From positions 89,518,001 to 89,582,000 of the forward strand of contig CM059582.1 in the NCBI GenBank assembly GCA_030407085.1: a stretch of DNA of 64,000 nt, given 5' to 3'. A model generated the notes under the pieces. That model worked only from the letters and a program-made list of their open reading frames with translations. It was not told the DNA's origin and searched no databases. Position numbers and translations under genes: made by a program. Position 1 is the stretch's first letter, and the number at the start of each line of letters is the position of its first letter. Of the stretch, positions 22,783 through 33,136 are shown one piece after another. Source of the stretch: Trichopria drosophilae. Its lineage: Eukaryota; Arthropoda; Insecta; Hymenoptera; Diapriidae.

Positions 22783-22909
22783 GAAACGGGCTTATCTAAA
22801 ACAGTGTATGTTTTTCGATTTCCTTTTTCAAGAGGTTTGTTTTTATAAATTAGCAGAAGTTACTTCACGACGTTAGTTTCGGGGTGCAGGGCGGCTTTAT
22901 TCAAATTTT
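22783..22909 (+). repeat. Direct repeat, left copy (partner 26496-26622)
   Basis: GAAAC.G.CTTAT, TTTTTCGATT, AGCAGA.GTTACTTCACG.CGTTAGTTT and TTTATTCAAATTTT are shared over 127 bp in the same orientation. Similarity is about 75-80% by eye. The pair brackets the inverted repeats at 22979 and 25754. Confidence 0.65.
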
Positions 22910-22978
22910 ATTATACAATACCGTAAAACGTACAAAAAATGTATCATTTTTAGTATTTCTAGAATATTAATTTTTACT

Positions 22979-23271
22979 AAAAAATTGATCGTGCCACTTG
23001 CCCACAACATAATCGTTGTTTTCTCTATTATCATTACAGAAATTCAGGTGAAAATCATATAAACTATAATCGTTAGGCATAGTATGTAAAAACATAAGGC
23101 AATATTGACCGCACACAAAAAAGTAACGCTCTGATGATATTTGTCGACCCAACGGATTGCCTTGCGATTGCGTCGGAGGCGACGAATGTGATGCGTGATT
23201 AATGGTGGCGATCCATAGATGTCAAAGAAGATTCCATTAGAAAATTCGTCAACATAGAATGCTAACCAGTG
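22979..23271 (-). repeat. 293-bp inverted-repeat arm, left
   Basis: This is the reverse complement of 25754-26046 at about 90% identity, with equal arm length. Both arms hold an open frame (SSERYFFVCGQY..MFLHTMP ... KWH.QFF) without stops over about 60 codons, but I know no such protein. The two arms enclose 2.5 kb with the packaging-ATPase-like remnant. Confidence 0.85.
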
Positions 23272-23599
23272 CGTGCGTGAACCTGGTTTTATCGGCCGTG
23301 TTAGCGATCAGTACCACAGGTTTCGTCTACACCACAGGAATCGGATCTGCCGTATTTAACGCTTTGAAACATACATTTTTCTTAACGCGGAAAATGGCTG
23401 AAAATCTTTACTCGGTGGTTTTCGGGGTCACTGATTACGAATCTGACGTCCGATTTTCAAAATACAATATGAGGGATCCATAATGGCGAACCAATAATAA
23501 CGTTATTTATTTTCAACAAACAATGTAGAGCTAAACGACAAATACCTGTGAGTTTTACACCCTCGAATTGTACAATTTTAAAATTCCGGTTAATAATAT

Positions 23600-23730
23600 G
23601 AGGTCAGTATCGCAATCCGCGACATTTGGATCCGCCATTTCGGATCCACCGTATTGCATTTCGAAAATATGAGTTCAGATCAGCAGCCCCTGAAAACGGC
23701 TGAAGTACCCAATTTTGTCGTGTTTGAGTA
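23600..23730. repeat. Dispersed GGATCCGCCAT repeat copy
   Basis: ATTTGGATCCGCCATTTCGGATCCACCGTATTGCATTT with flanking CAGCCCCTGAAAACGGCTGAAGTA belongs to the same family as the 122-bp satellite. A further partial copy lies at 23390-23485. Confidence 0.7.
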
Positions 23731-24389
23731 GCGAAAAAATCCACCAAATTTACAATTTGTTTATTATTTTAAACAATATGACATAATAATTAATGATAAA
23801 TATTGATTTATTTATGTTTCTAGCATGTCCTCAAACTTAATGAGCAAAAAATTTCAAAAAATTAATGAATTATGACCTGAAATATGTAAAAACTCCATTA
23901 CAAAAACGATGGATCGACACCGTGGTTGTAAGGGTTAAGGAACATAGGCTCGAGATCGTTTTCCGTTACAGCTGTCCTGTTTTCGTTGTTGCGTTTTTAC
24001 TTTTTCTCTCTCACTGCCACTGTCCTCTGCGACGACGATACTTTTTGATAAGTTTTTTCATAAACTTGGAGCTTTTAAAATATCTCGGAATTTTTACCAA
24101 ATCAAGGAGTACCGGCGAGATTCCACAAAGATTTGTTGACGATGGAATGTGATGGGATACGTTCCGCACGAAGACTACGGATAAATTCTTCGCGTTCAAC
24201 TGGTTAACAATCGGATTTTCAGTGAAATTATGTCCTTCTCCTTGAATGTTACTTCATTTCAAGCTCCGTCCCGGATGTTTGCACCGTTCTCTTATCATCA
24301 CTCGCCCTGTGTACTTCACTTTCTGGAACTAGTATCATTTTCTTTGCATACACTATAAGGCCAATGTTTTTTAATCACCGTTGTTGCTG

Positions 24390-25330
24390 ATTAATTTCGA
24401 GAAAATGGCGCTGATAATCGGTGCCAGAAGAATCGGTATTCACCACCACCGCTGTCTAAACCTCGTAACATTTTTTGCTTTCGAAGTAAACTCTTCTACC
24501 GCGATTTTAAAGAAACGACAACCCACGCAATACATTGAGCGCACACACGCAGATATATTTGACGAGTTTTCTGTCTTCGGTTTTCAGCCGAGCTGTACGT
24601 TGTCGTTTATCCGCAGGACACAGAGCGTTCAATAAAGTGAGATATTTTTTCCAGAGAATGAAAAACACGAAATACTGTCGTATCCTTTTTATGCACGATT
24701 TATGTCTTTACGATTTCTTGCGATGAGACGACTTTTGTTATTTTTATGTTTTTCAACAGTCGATGCCATAATCGCGATTTACTGGATACTAAAAATGATA
24801 AATATCTGTACGTTTTTTTCAAAACTTGTTAGCTTTCGTCTACGTACACCCGCGTATGCTACGTGAGGTTGTTCGTTAGGAAATATGCATGGGCAAAATC
24901 TGAAATCATCCGGTATGGTTTGCTGAAGATCTAAGAGAAGATAACCGTGTGGGTGACAAGTAGCATCTCTATAAGCTTCTTGGAAAAACTTTGAATTTTC
25001 CGAACATACTTGACGTGCGATCTGTTGAATTTGAACCCTATCTCGATGATTTTAAAATAAAAGCAGCTAATCGGTATTAAGTGAAATGCCGCGCCGTTCA
25101 CGACCCTGCCCAAAAATATTTTGCGTATTGAAAATTACACTCATATTTTTACGATGACTGTCTTTAGTAAAGAGATCCATACTGGTATTATTCGATGATT
25201 CGCTCAAAAGATCGTCGATTATAATTAATTTTTGCTATTGTTGTCCTTTTAAAAAATCATCGGGGTTCGGTAGACCTTCTAGAAATTCGAATCCACGTTG
25301 CGTTACAGGTGATTTGTCACATAAAAACAT
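24390..25330 (-). pseudogene. Polinton/adintovirus-like remnant: A32-type packaging ATPase C-terminal part and downstream small gene
   Basis: On the minus strand about 25325-24850 reads, with two stops, as the C-terminal half of an A32-type ATPase. It includes EFLEGLPNPDDFLKGQQ, a Walker B-like LIIIDDLLSE, DLFTKDSHRKNMSVIFNTQN, LFKNHRD-like and IARQVCSENSKFFQEAYRDAT, then HGYLLLDLQQTIPDDFRF and IFPNE. The Walker A part is missing. Downstream, about 24600-24390 reads DKRQRTARLKTEDRKLVKYI and, further on, a Gly-rich stretch. That resembles the small basic protein with a glycine-rich hydrophobic tail that follows the ATPase in related insect elements. The remnant lies between 293-bp inverted arms, as expected for long terminal repeats of such elements. 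The family call is by recollection of motifs. Confidence 0.45.
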
Positions 25331-25753
25331 TTTTTACGATACTCATGTTACCATTAGGCTTAAAAAAAAATCATCCGATCGAAGGAAACGTCCGCTAATA
25401 ATGACAAATTTATTAACAATTTTGTCACATATCATACACGTACACAGATGTACTTAAAGACTTTTGTTTCAGAGCAACCGTACACTATACTTCGTTTTAG
25501 ACAAGTGAATGTTAAAATAAAATAAAATAATAATAACAATAACAACTAATTGTATACTAATAAATATACATCGCGCGAACACAGTCTTACAACCGGGGCT
25601 TCGCGTCAAGGGCACGAAGCGCGCGGCTCTCGCAAGCTCATTTATTGCCAGTAGCTCCTAAACCTCCTGGGGGTTTTCGCAAGCTTGACAATCGCGAATT
25701 TCGAATAGGGGACCGCGCTCAATAATCTTATCAGGGTCCTCATCTTCCTCACG

Positions 25754-26046
25754 CACCGGTTAGCATTCTATGTTGACTAATTTTCTAATGGAATCTTCTT
25801 TGACATCTATGGATCGCCACCATTGATTACGCATCACATTCGCCGCCTCCGACGCAAATGCAGGACAATCCGATGGGTCGACAAATGTCTTCAGAGCGTT
25901 ACTTTTTTGTGTGCGGTCAATATTACCTTATGTTTTTACATACTATGCCTAACGATTACAGTTTATATGATTTTCACCAGAATTTCTGTAATGATAATAG
26001 AAAAAACAACGATTATGTTGTGAGCAAGTGGCACGGTCAATTTTTT
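25754..26046 (+). repeat. 293-bp inverted-repeat arm, right
   Basis: Partner of 22979-23271. It starts CACCGGTTAGCATTCTATG and ends GCACGGTCAATTTTTT. Confidence 0.85.
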
Positions 26047-26495
26047 AACATAATATGTTCCGAATAAGCTGTAATTTTTTAATGAAATCACTGATGTAGG
26101 CAAAAGTTATATATCTTCTAATATCTAAAAATTCTCCATTTAACATTTTCGATTAGGAGGGCAACTTTTGACTGACATTCGGATACGTTTCTTGTTTTAC
26201 TGTTATTAATTTTTTCAACTTTCTGTTTCATATTGGAGTAACTGCAGTGGTCTAACTTTCAGACAATGAAAACGTCTTGTAAATTTGATGAAAAAAACAT
26301 TTCGTTTTAAAAATTAAAAACATGTTTTTTCTAATGTTTCTCGAAAATGTTGAGGTTATGTGAAAAATGATACGAAATTTGTATATGTTTTTAATATCCG
26401 AAACATCTTTATACACCATCAGTATACATTTAACAAAACTGCACCTACAAATGGTATATATAATACGGGTATTGAAAAAGAAAACAAAATGGAAC

Positions 26496-26622
26496 GAAAC
26501 AGACTTATACAAAATGTATCTTTTTCGATTGTCTATTTAATGGGGATTGTTATTACACCTTAGCAGACGTTACTTCACGTCGTTAGTTTTTGTATGTGCA
26601 AAGCTGGTTTATTCAAATTTTT
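26496..26622 (+). repeat. Direct repeat, right copy (partner 22783-22909)
   Basis: See the left copy. It lies 450 bp outside the right inverted arm, whereas the left copy lies only 70 bp outside the left arm. Confidence 0.65.
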
Positions 26623-26758
26623 TAAGATCACCGTGCGTTTAAAATCTGCTATGTTTGAATAAAACGTGTTTTTAATAAATCGAATCTTTCCTTATTTTAC
26701 CTTTATCATATCTCCCCTGCGTATTTTCCGGGGATTTCCAAGAAACTATTACGATTAA

Positions 26759-27388
26759 CCCTTATGTGCACAACCGGGTACCCGGGTATCCACCGCGCCA
26801 TACTTTTGCGTATATCTTCATGAAAAATTGAAATATCGACTTTTCCCTCCAGGAATGCCTCGTTGAACTCTTTTTGAATATGAAGCCACTGGAAAAAAAA
26901 TTTTTTTCGAAAATTTGTAACCTAAATTACATGGTTTTATGACACATACACGTTGGGCACACCCGGGTACCCTGGTATCCACTTGGTGTGAAATTATGTT
27001 TTCGCTCAGAAATTAATAAATAACATTGATAAATATTTTATTTAGGTAATAGTAGTTTATAAATAAACAATAAATATAATTTTCAAGTACTGCAAACCTT
27101 TATTGAACGCAAACAAGATCTTTGCTGTTGACCGGCCGCGCGGTCCCCTTAGTACCTGCGCAACGCTGCGACACGCTATTGTTATATTTATTTTAGGAAT
27201 GCTGTGGCGGGCTCAGGGTCTCTAATATGACTTGAATACTTTCTATTAACGTCTATTTAATGAAATAAATTTATTTCAAACGATTTCATTCGTTTAAACT
27301 GTCAAAAATTAAGATAAACTCGCAGTGGATACACCCGGGTACCCCGGTTGTGCAACAACGTGGAAAAAGTTGGTTGTGCACATAAGGG
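26759..27388. mobile_element. piggyBac-type MITE, 630 bp, TTAA flanks
   Basis: TTAA at 26755-26758 and 27389-27392 flank termini CCCTTATGTGCACAACC and its reverse complement. Inner repeats with GGGTACCCGGGT..ATCCAC follow. On the left the inner repeat is directly next to the terminus. On the right it is separated by about 26 bp, an asymmetry like that of piggyBac ends. A third GGGTACC..GGTATCCAC copy lies at about 26960-26985. No transposase is present. Confidence 0.87.
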
Positions 27389-27520
27389 TTAAGTAGTTGT
27401 CTATACGGCTTCCAGATTACAAAATCGGACATTTTCGACATTAATTATCCTAGTTTATACGTGTATATTATTATATGTATTATTTTGTATACTACGATTG
27501 CTAGCTTATTTTTAGAGTCT

Positions 27521-28012
27521 TGTTACGTACCGCTTTAATTGTAAGATATAATATATTCGGTCCGTTTAAAAGTTAATGCTATGTCTGTGTATTTGGAGAG
27601 TAGTAAGCGAGCGTTGTATAAGTGTATGAGTTTAGGCTTAGTTGTATTGATATCGTATAATAATTGATATTCGAACGAGCTGTCACCGTTGACATTTAGT
27701 AATGTTTCGTGGTATGTCAAATTCGGTTGTTCGCGAACGTTCTAGAAGTTGAAAAGACACAACGACCTTTTTCGTCAACTGGTCACTTGTGTCCGGGAAG
27801 CGACTTGAGCCGGAGCTCGTCACTAAGGATTTTTATAATAAAGATACATTTCTATAATATTAATTAAAACGTAGTGTTTTATTTCATCTTGAAATACCAT
27901 AAGGAGTGAGCTATTGGAATATATACAGATAAATATAAAACAGTGTATAACCTGATTAAAGATAATTATTAATAAGAAATATAAAAATTAATCGAAGTCG
28001 ATCCACGTAACA
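27521..28012 (+). repeat. 5' LTR of Gypsy-A (492 bp)
   Basis: It begins TGTTACGT and ends ACGTAACA, an 8-bp inverted terminal pair with the usual TG...CA. AATAAAG (27837) and a TATAATATAT run near the start are plausible polyadenylation and promoter signals. A primer-binding site follows 4 bp later. I found no second copy downstream of pol, so the 3' LTR is lost or beyond recognition. Confidence 0.87.
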
Positions 28013-28016
28013 AAAT

Positions 28017-28034
28017 TGGTGTCAGAAGTGGGAT
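28017..28034 (+). other. Primer-binding site, tRNA-Leu type
   Basis: TGGTGTCAGAAGTGGGAT is complementary to the 3' end of a tRNA-Leu (…CCCACTTCTGACACCA), as used by mdg3/micropia-type elements. Confidence 0.82.
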
Positions 28035-28338
28035 CTTGATTTCGATTAATTGGAAGTTAATTTAAATTAATTATTCAATTTTATGTTTTATTTTATTTTA
28101 ATTGTGTATTAGAAAAGATAATTTTTTAGTTTGATTAAACTTTTGTTAAATTTTAACGGAAAATTAGAAATCCAAAATTTATTTCAGTTTTAAATATACG
28201 TATGATTATTAGAATTATTCTTAGATTAAGAATATATTTTATTTTTATGTGTACTAATTAAATTTTATTTCAGGTTTTGTGTTATTAATTCATAAAATTA
28301 GTAACTAAATTTATTAAAATTTTATTATTGGAAAAGAA

Positions 28339-28391
28339 ACGTGGTTAAACAATATATTATTATATGGCTATGTCCCATTGTTAAACCACGT
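28339..28391 (+). promoter_or_regulatory. Leader hairpin 1
   Basis: 15-nt arms ACGTGGTTAAACAAT and ATTGTTAAACCACGT pair with one mismatch around a 23-nt loop. The loop contains TGGCTATGTCCC. The second hairpin has a matching loop motif. Confidence 0.7.
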
Positions 28392-28538
28392 AACAGTTAT
28401 ATTTTGAATGATACTTATTTTATCAATTTTTAAGAAAAGAAAATAAGTGAAGTGTTTTAGTGTGTTGATAGTGGTTTAATTAAAATAATCATTTAATTCA
28501 AATTTTATAAATTATTATATTGTAATTTTTCTCGAACA

Positions 28539-28590
28539 CGTTATTCAGCAATATTCTATTATCTGGATATGCCCCATTGCTGAATCACGT
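28539..28590 (+). promoter_or_regulatory. Leader hairpin 2
   Basis: ACGTTATTCAGCAAT pairs with ATTGCTGAATCACGT (one mismatch) around a 22-nt loop with TGGATATGCCCC. The stem sequence differs from hairpin 1 at several paired positions while the fold and loop motif are kept. Confidence 0.7.
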
Positions 28591-29909
28591 TGTTTTATAA
28601 TTAAACAAAGATATTTTAAATTGATCAAGTCATATAAATCTTATTGGTATAAAATTAAAAAAAGGTAAAAATTATTATAGTGTTAAGGTTTGTGTAAATT
28701 AATAAAACTTAATTCAATTAAAATTTTGAAAATTTGATAACAAAAATGTTAAAGTATCGAATTGTTATTTCTAATTAATTTTAAATACAATTTATTTTAT
28801 TTTATTTTTTTTATTTAGTGAAATTTCTTTTAATTGATTTTATTGGTTATAATTAAACGTAGTTAAAAGTCATAAAATGCAAAATTGATTTTTAATTAAG
28901 AAAGTCTATTATAATTTAATATTATACCATTTAAAATTCTGGGAATTGAATGAAACGTTTAAAGGGACAAATAATTTATTATTTCGGTATTACTTTATTT
29001 AAGTGAATAAAATTAATTCTCGTTTTGAATCATAATTTGTAGTGTTATTTTATTAGATATTTGTTTTAAATTACAGTGCTAAAATATTATTAAAACATTG
29101 CTCACAAAAAAAAAACTCACAAATAGAAGAATAATTTCGTAATTTCATGAAATTAATTTGAAAGCATTATTTTATATTACATTCAAACATTCAAAGGCTT
29201 ACCAAATTATTTGTTTTGATTCTCGGAAAGGTCTTTGAACGCTATGCATTTTCGTAGAATAAAATAATATAGTCGGTATTTAAATTTAATAATAAGGAAT
29301 TTGATTTATTAAAGTAATTTATTTCATAATTTTTAATAGGAGATTATATTCTGTGTAAATTGGAATATTTGATTTTACAATTTGCATTAGGTTAATATTA
29401 AATTTTGTTGAGTTTTTATTTTGTTGCATTTGGTTGAAATTGAAAGTTATTTTGGTTTTACACGATAACCTGCTGTGTGAATCATATTGTGATTATTTTC
29501 CCCGTAGTGTTATTATTTAAATTAATGCATTTACTTAAATGATTGATAACATTTAAAGATTTTTATTGTATATGAAGTTTGAACATCAATAAATTTTTAT
29601 CAAATCAATGTTAATTATTATTTTTCATCGTGTTCGGTTATAGTCCAATTATTTAAAGGCATTTACAAATTATTTGTTTTGATTCTTGAAAAGGTTTTTG
29701 AATGTTATGCAATTTCATAGAAACGAATTACAATAATTGAACTTATAAATTATTTTTAATTTTTATTTAACATTTCAGTTTAAAAATAATTTACTATAAA
29801 ATTATTCATAATAATTAATTATATTTTTATAATTTATAGTAGAATATTTTTGTTTTGTGTTATTTATATATTTATTTTATTTTATTTTTTTTTTTTTTTA
29901 AATCGCAAA

Positions 29910-30071
29910 ATGGACGAAACGACTAAATTAATAACTACTATGTCAGAGTGCATGATATTACAAAATGCCATGTCAAGCATTCCTTATTTTGATGGGAAAA
30001 ATTTGCCCCTTAAGAATTTTTTGTCAGATGTTCAAAATGCATCTGCAAACGTACATCAGAAAAATCTCTAA
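29910..30071 (+). pseudogene. Gag N-terminus of Gypsy-A
   Basis: The frame starts at ATG 29910 (MDETTKLITTMSECM) and includes SSIPYFDGKNLPLKNFL, the region typical of Gypsy/Ty3 Gag (capsid). It ends at a stop at 30071. A one-base indel near 30050-30060 shifts the rest of gag into the frame that continues to 32680. Confidence 0.75.
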
Positions 30072-30226
30072 TTAATAGCATTATTGGGAAATTACAAGGT
30101 ACAGCTCGTGATAGTATTTTTAGAAAGACTTTTGTAAAAGTAGATGATTTACTTAGGCATTTAAAGAATAGATTCGCGTCTGCAAAAAATTATCCATTTT
30201 ATATACATGAAATACAACAAATTCAG

Positions 30227-32680
30227 ATGAAACGAGGAGAGACAGTATCTGATTTTTATGATCGTTTAAATATGTTGCTGTCAGGAGCAACTTCTGTTTT
30301 AAAAGATACATATGGCGTTGGCACCTCTGAAATGGTGAAGCCTCTAAGTGATTGTGCGTTAGAGTCATTTTTAAGGGGTCTACCGGACGAGATTTCGGGT
30401 TTAGTTGACGCGTGTGATCCTAAAAATCTAGATGAAGCTTTGCGTTGTGCCGAAAGATTGGAACTGAGAATAAAACCCAAAAGTACAGGATTTCAATCCT
30501 TCTATCATGTGCATAGTGATAATGAAAGTACAGAAGATGAAATTTGGCATAATTATCCTATTATGAAAACTCCTAATTGTCCTGTATCTCGTTCATGGTT
30601 AGGAGAGAGAAATGAACGAAAATCGGGAGATATAACATCGCGAAATGTAGAAAATTTCCCTGCACGATATAATGGGGTAATGGAACCTATGTGGCCATAT
30701 TACCCTCCTTATTTACCTTATCCTCCCATGTATCCTTATCCTCCTTATCCTCCGTATTATGGAAACCCTCCATTCTCTGTACCATTATCGAATTATGGTA
30801 ATAAGTCCTTTAAACTGGAGGGAGACTCGTCTTACAGACGCGCGGACGAGTCTAAGCAGCGATATTCAGCGTCATCCGAAAGTCAAGTTTGTGGAGGAAC
30901 CAGAAATATTAAAATAGTAAATATGGCTACGAATGCGTTGAAAGTAGCTGTTGAGAGTGTCGATTTTAGGAAAAATCCAGGAATCTTTTTAGTTGATACA
31001 GGAGCGGAAGTATCTGTTATTAAATTAAAATCATTAAATTTAGAATCAGAAATGAATATTGATGATAAAATATTTTTAAAGGGAATAACAGATTATAAAA
31101 TTCAGACATTGGGTTCTATAAGAACAACAATTTTTGGAAATAGTAATATAAAGCTTTATGTAGTTCCATCAGCTATACCATTAGATTGCGATGGGATACT
31201 AGGTAAAGATTATTTGGATAAGGAATTAGCAATTATTTCATTATATTACAATACCTTAATATTAGCTTCTAATCCAATAACTCCGATTCAATTTTTGAAA
31301 AATCCAATAGGAAATAATCGTAACGGAGGAGTAACAAATTCTGTTGATAATCATGTACGAAATTATGTATTAAAAAAAAGAACTAAAACTATGGTTAGTA
31401 TAAATGTACTGAATCGCGATCTAAATGAGGGATATTTGCCTAACTTAAAAACAATAGAAGGTATTTACATAGGGGAATCAATAGTATCTGTAAATAACGG
31501 AACTTGCAAAGATTTTGCAATTAACACCTTAGATAAAGACGTAAAAATAGAAATACCTAGTCAGGAATTAATTCCGTTTGAATATTACGATATAGTTGGA
31601 GAACATGAATACTTTAGTGACGAATGTTATGATGAAGTAAATAGTAAACCAATTACATCTTTGGCGGATAAAGTAGAGTATTTAATGAGTAATCTAAGAT
31701 TAAATCATTTAAATACTGAAGAAAGGAAACATATAAAGGATTTAGTTCGAAAATTTCCTGATGTATTTCATATACCAGGTGAAGAATTAATGTGTACTCC
31801 ATATGTTCGTCATTCAATTTCATTAACCGATAAAGTACCTATTAATACTAAACAGTATAGATTTCCTCCGATCCATAAAAAGGAAATTGAAAAACAGATC
31901 GCGGATAAATTGACTAAAGGAATTATTACACCGTCTAGCTCTCCATATAATTCGCCTATTTGGATAGTACCCAAAAAACCGGATAGTAAAGGTAATCCTA
32001 GATGGAGATTAGTAATAGACTTTAGAAAATTAAATGAAAAGACTGTTAATGATTCATATCCTTTACCAAATATAACAGACATTATGGATAAATTAGGTAA
32101 TGCTGTTTATTTTAGTATACTCGATTTAAATTCTGGATTTCAACAAATAGAATTATCGGAAGAAGATAGGTATAAGACAGCATTTACAACACCTAATGGA
32201 CATATTAAATATGTTAGTATGCCTGAGGGTCTTAAAAACGCACCCATGACATTTCAACGTTTAATGGATAATGTTTTAAGGGGACTAACTGGAGCGGAAC
32301 TTTTTGTATATATGGATGATATTGTTGTTTTTGCCAAGGATTTAGAGGAACATCAAAGAAAAATGAAAAGATTATTTAAAAGACTTAGAGATGCTAATTT
32401 ATCATTGCAAGTAGATAAATGTGAATTTTTACAAAAAGAAGTTAAATTTTTAGGTCATATTATTAGTAGTGATGGTTTAAAACCCAATCCAGAAAAAATA
32501 GAAGCAGTAAAATGTTTTCCAATACCTAAAAATCAAAAGAATATTAAAGAATTTTTGGGATTAACAGGATATTATAGGAAATTTATAAAAGATTATGCTA
32601 AGATTGCTAAACCTTTGACAGAACTTTTAAGGAAAAACGTTAGATTCAATTGGGGTAATGAAGAAACTATTAGTTTTTAA
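30227..32680 (+). CDS. gag-pol: Gypsy-A Gag C-terminus, protease and reverse transcriptase
   Basis: The open frame really enters at about 30060; the Met at 30227 is internal. Order: the C-terminal half of Gag (RGETVSDFYDRLN, then SFLRGLPDEIS), a Pro/Tyr-rich stretch (PYYPPYLPYPPMYPYPPYPP) in place of a zinc knuckle, aspartic protease with LVDTGAEVSVIKL, and GILGKDYL. RT follows with WRLVIDFRKLNEKT, SILDLNSGFQQI and the catalytic FVYMDDIVVFA. The thumb and connection region includes FLGHIIS and FLGLTGYYRKFI. The frame ends at a TAA (32678-32680) at the start of the RNase H region. One long translated polyprotein without a gag stop is implied. Apart from the gag shift and the terminal stop it is intact. 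Confidence 0.88.
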   Translation: MKRGETVSDFYDRLNMLLSGATSVLKDTYGVGTSEMVKPLSDCALESFLRGLPDEISGLVDACDPKNLDEALRCAERLELRIKPKSTGFQSFYHVHSDNESTEDEIWHNYPIMKTPNCPVSRSWLGERNERKSGDITSRNVENFPARYNGVMEPMWPYYPPYLPYPPMYPYPPYPPYYGNPPFSVPLSNYGNKSFKLEGDSSYRRADESKQRYSASSESQVCGGTRNIKIVNMATNALKVAVESVDFRKNPGIFLVDTGAEVSVIKLKSLNLESEMNIDDKIFLKGITDYKIQTLGSIRTTIFGNSNIKLYVVPSAIPLDCDGILGKDYLDKELAIISLYYNTLILASNPITPIQFLKNPIGNNRNGGVTNSVDNHVRNYVLKKRTKTMVSINVLNRDLNEGYLPNLKTIEGIYIGESIVSVNNGTCKDFAINTLDKDVKIEIPSQELIPFEYYDIVGEHEYFSDECYDEVNSKPITSLADKVEYLMSNLRLNHLNTEERKHIKDLVRKFPDVFHIPGEELMCTPYVRHSISLTDKVPINTKQYRFPPIHKKEIEKQIADKLTKGIITPSSSPYNSPIWIVPKKPDSKGNPRWRLVIDFRKLNEKTVNDSYPLPNITDIMDKLGNAVYFSILDLNSGFQQIELSEEDRYKTAFTTPNGHIKYVSMPEGLKNAPMTFQRLMDNVLRGLTGAELFVYMDDIVVFAKDLEEHQRKMKRLFKRLRDANLSLQVDKCEFLQKEVKFLGHIISSDGLKPNPEKIEAVKCFPIPKNQKNIKEFLGLTGYYRKFIKDYAKIAKPLTELLRKNVRFNWGNEETISF

Positions 32681-32689
32681 ATTCTAAAA

Positions 32690-33123
32690 AAAAAGATTAT
32701 GTAATCCTCCTGTGTTACAATATCCTGTGTTACAGATTTTCATAAGTCTTTCAAGCTAACTACAGACGCTTCAAATCATGCTGTAGGTGCAGTATTAAGT
32801 CAAGATGTTAATGGAGTGGATCTCCCTGTATCGTATTTTTCAAAAAGTTTATCTAGGCCCGAGATAAATTATTCGACAACTGAAAAAGAATGTTTGGCTG
32901 TATTATATACAGTTTTGCATTATCGGCCTTATTTATACGGGGTTAGATTTAAATTAGTTAGTGATCATCAACCTTTAAAATGGATTGATTTAGTCAAAGA
33001 TCCTGGACAACGGTTAATAAGATAGAGATTAAAATTACAAGATTATGATTTTGAATTTGAATATAAACCTGGATCATTGAAAACTAATGCCGATGCTTTG
33101 TCAAAAAACCCAGTTGAGAAATG
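32690..33123 (+). pseudogene. Gypsy-A RNase H, with stops and a small duplication
   Basis: LTTDASNHAVGAVLSQD (catalytic Asp), STTEKECLAVLYTV (Glu) and LVSDHQPLKWI (Asp) are present. A direct duplication of a CCTGTGTTACA unit lies at 32708-32735 and breaks the frame after RT. In-frame stops follow RLIR (33023-33025) and occur at about 33122. The tail YKPGSLKTNADALSKNP is typical for the RNase H end in Gypsy elements. Confidence 0.8.
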
Positions 33124-33136
33124 AGATAAAATTCTA

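Larger units (their letters stand above)
28035..29909 (+). other. Long AT-rich untranslated leader of Gypsy-A (~1.9 kb)
   Basis: There is no long frame. The leader contains two related hairpins (28339-28391 and 28539-28590). It also contains a ~68-bp direct duplication at 29193-29260 and 29655-29722, both with AAATTATTTGTTTTGATTCT and TATGCA.TTTC.TAGAA. Its length is unusual for a Gypsy element. Confidence 0.7.

Noticed and set aside
23259..23483. A small secreted or membrane protein gene
   Set aside because: Its second half is dispersed-repeat sequence, and no other support exists.
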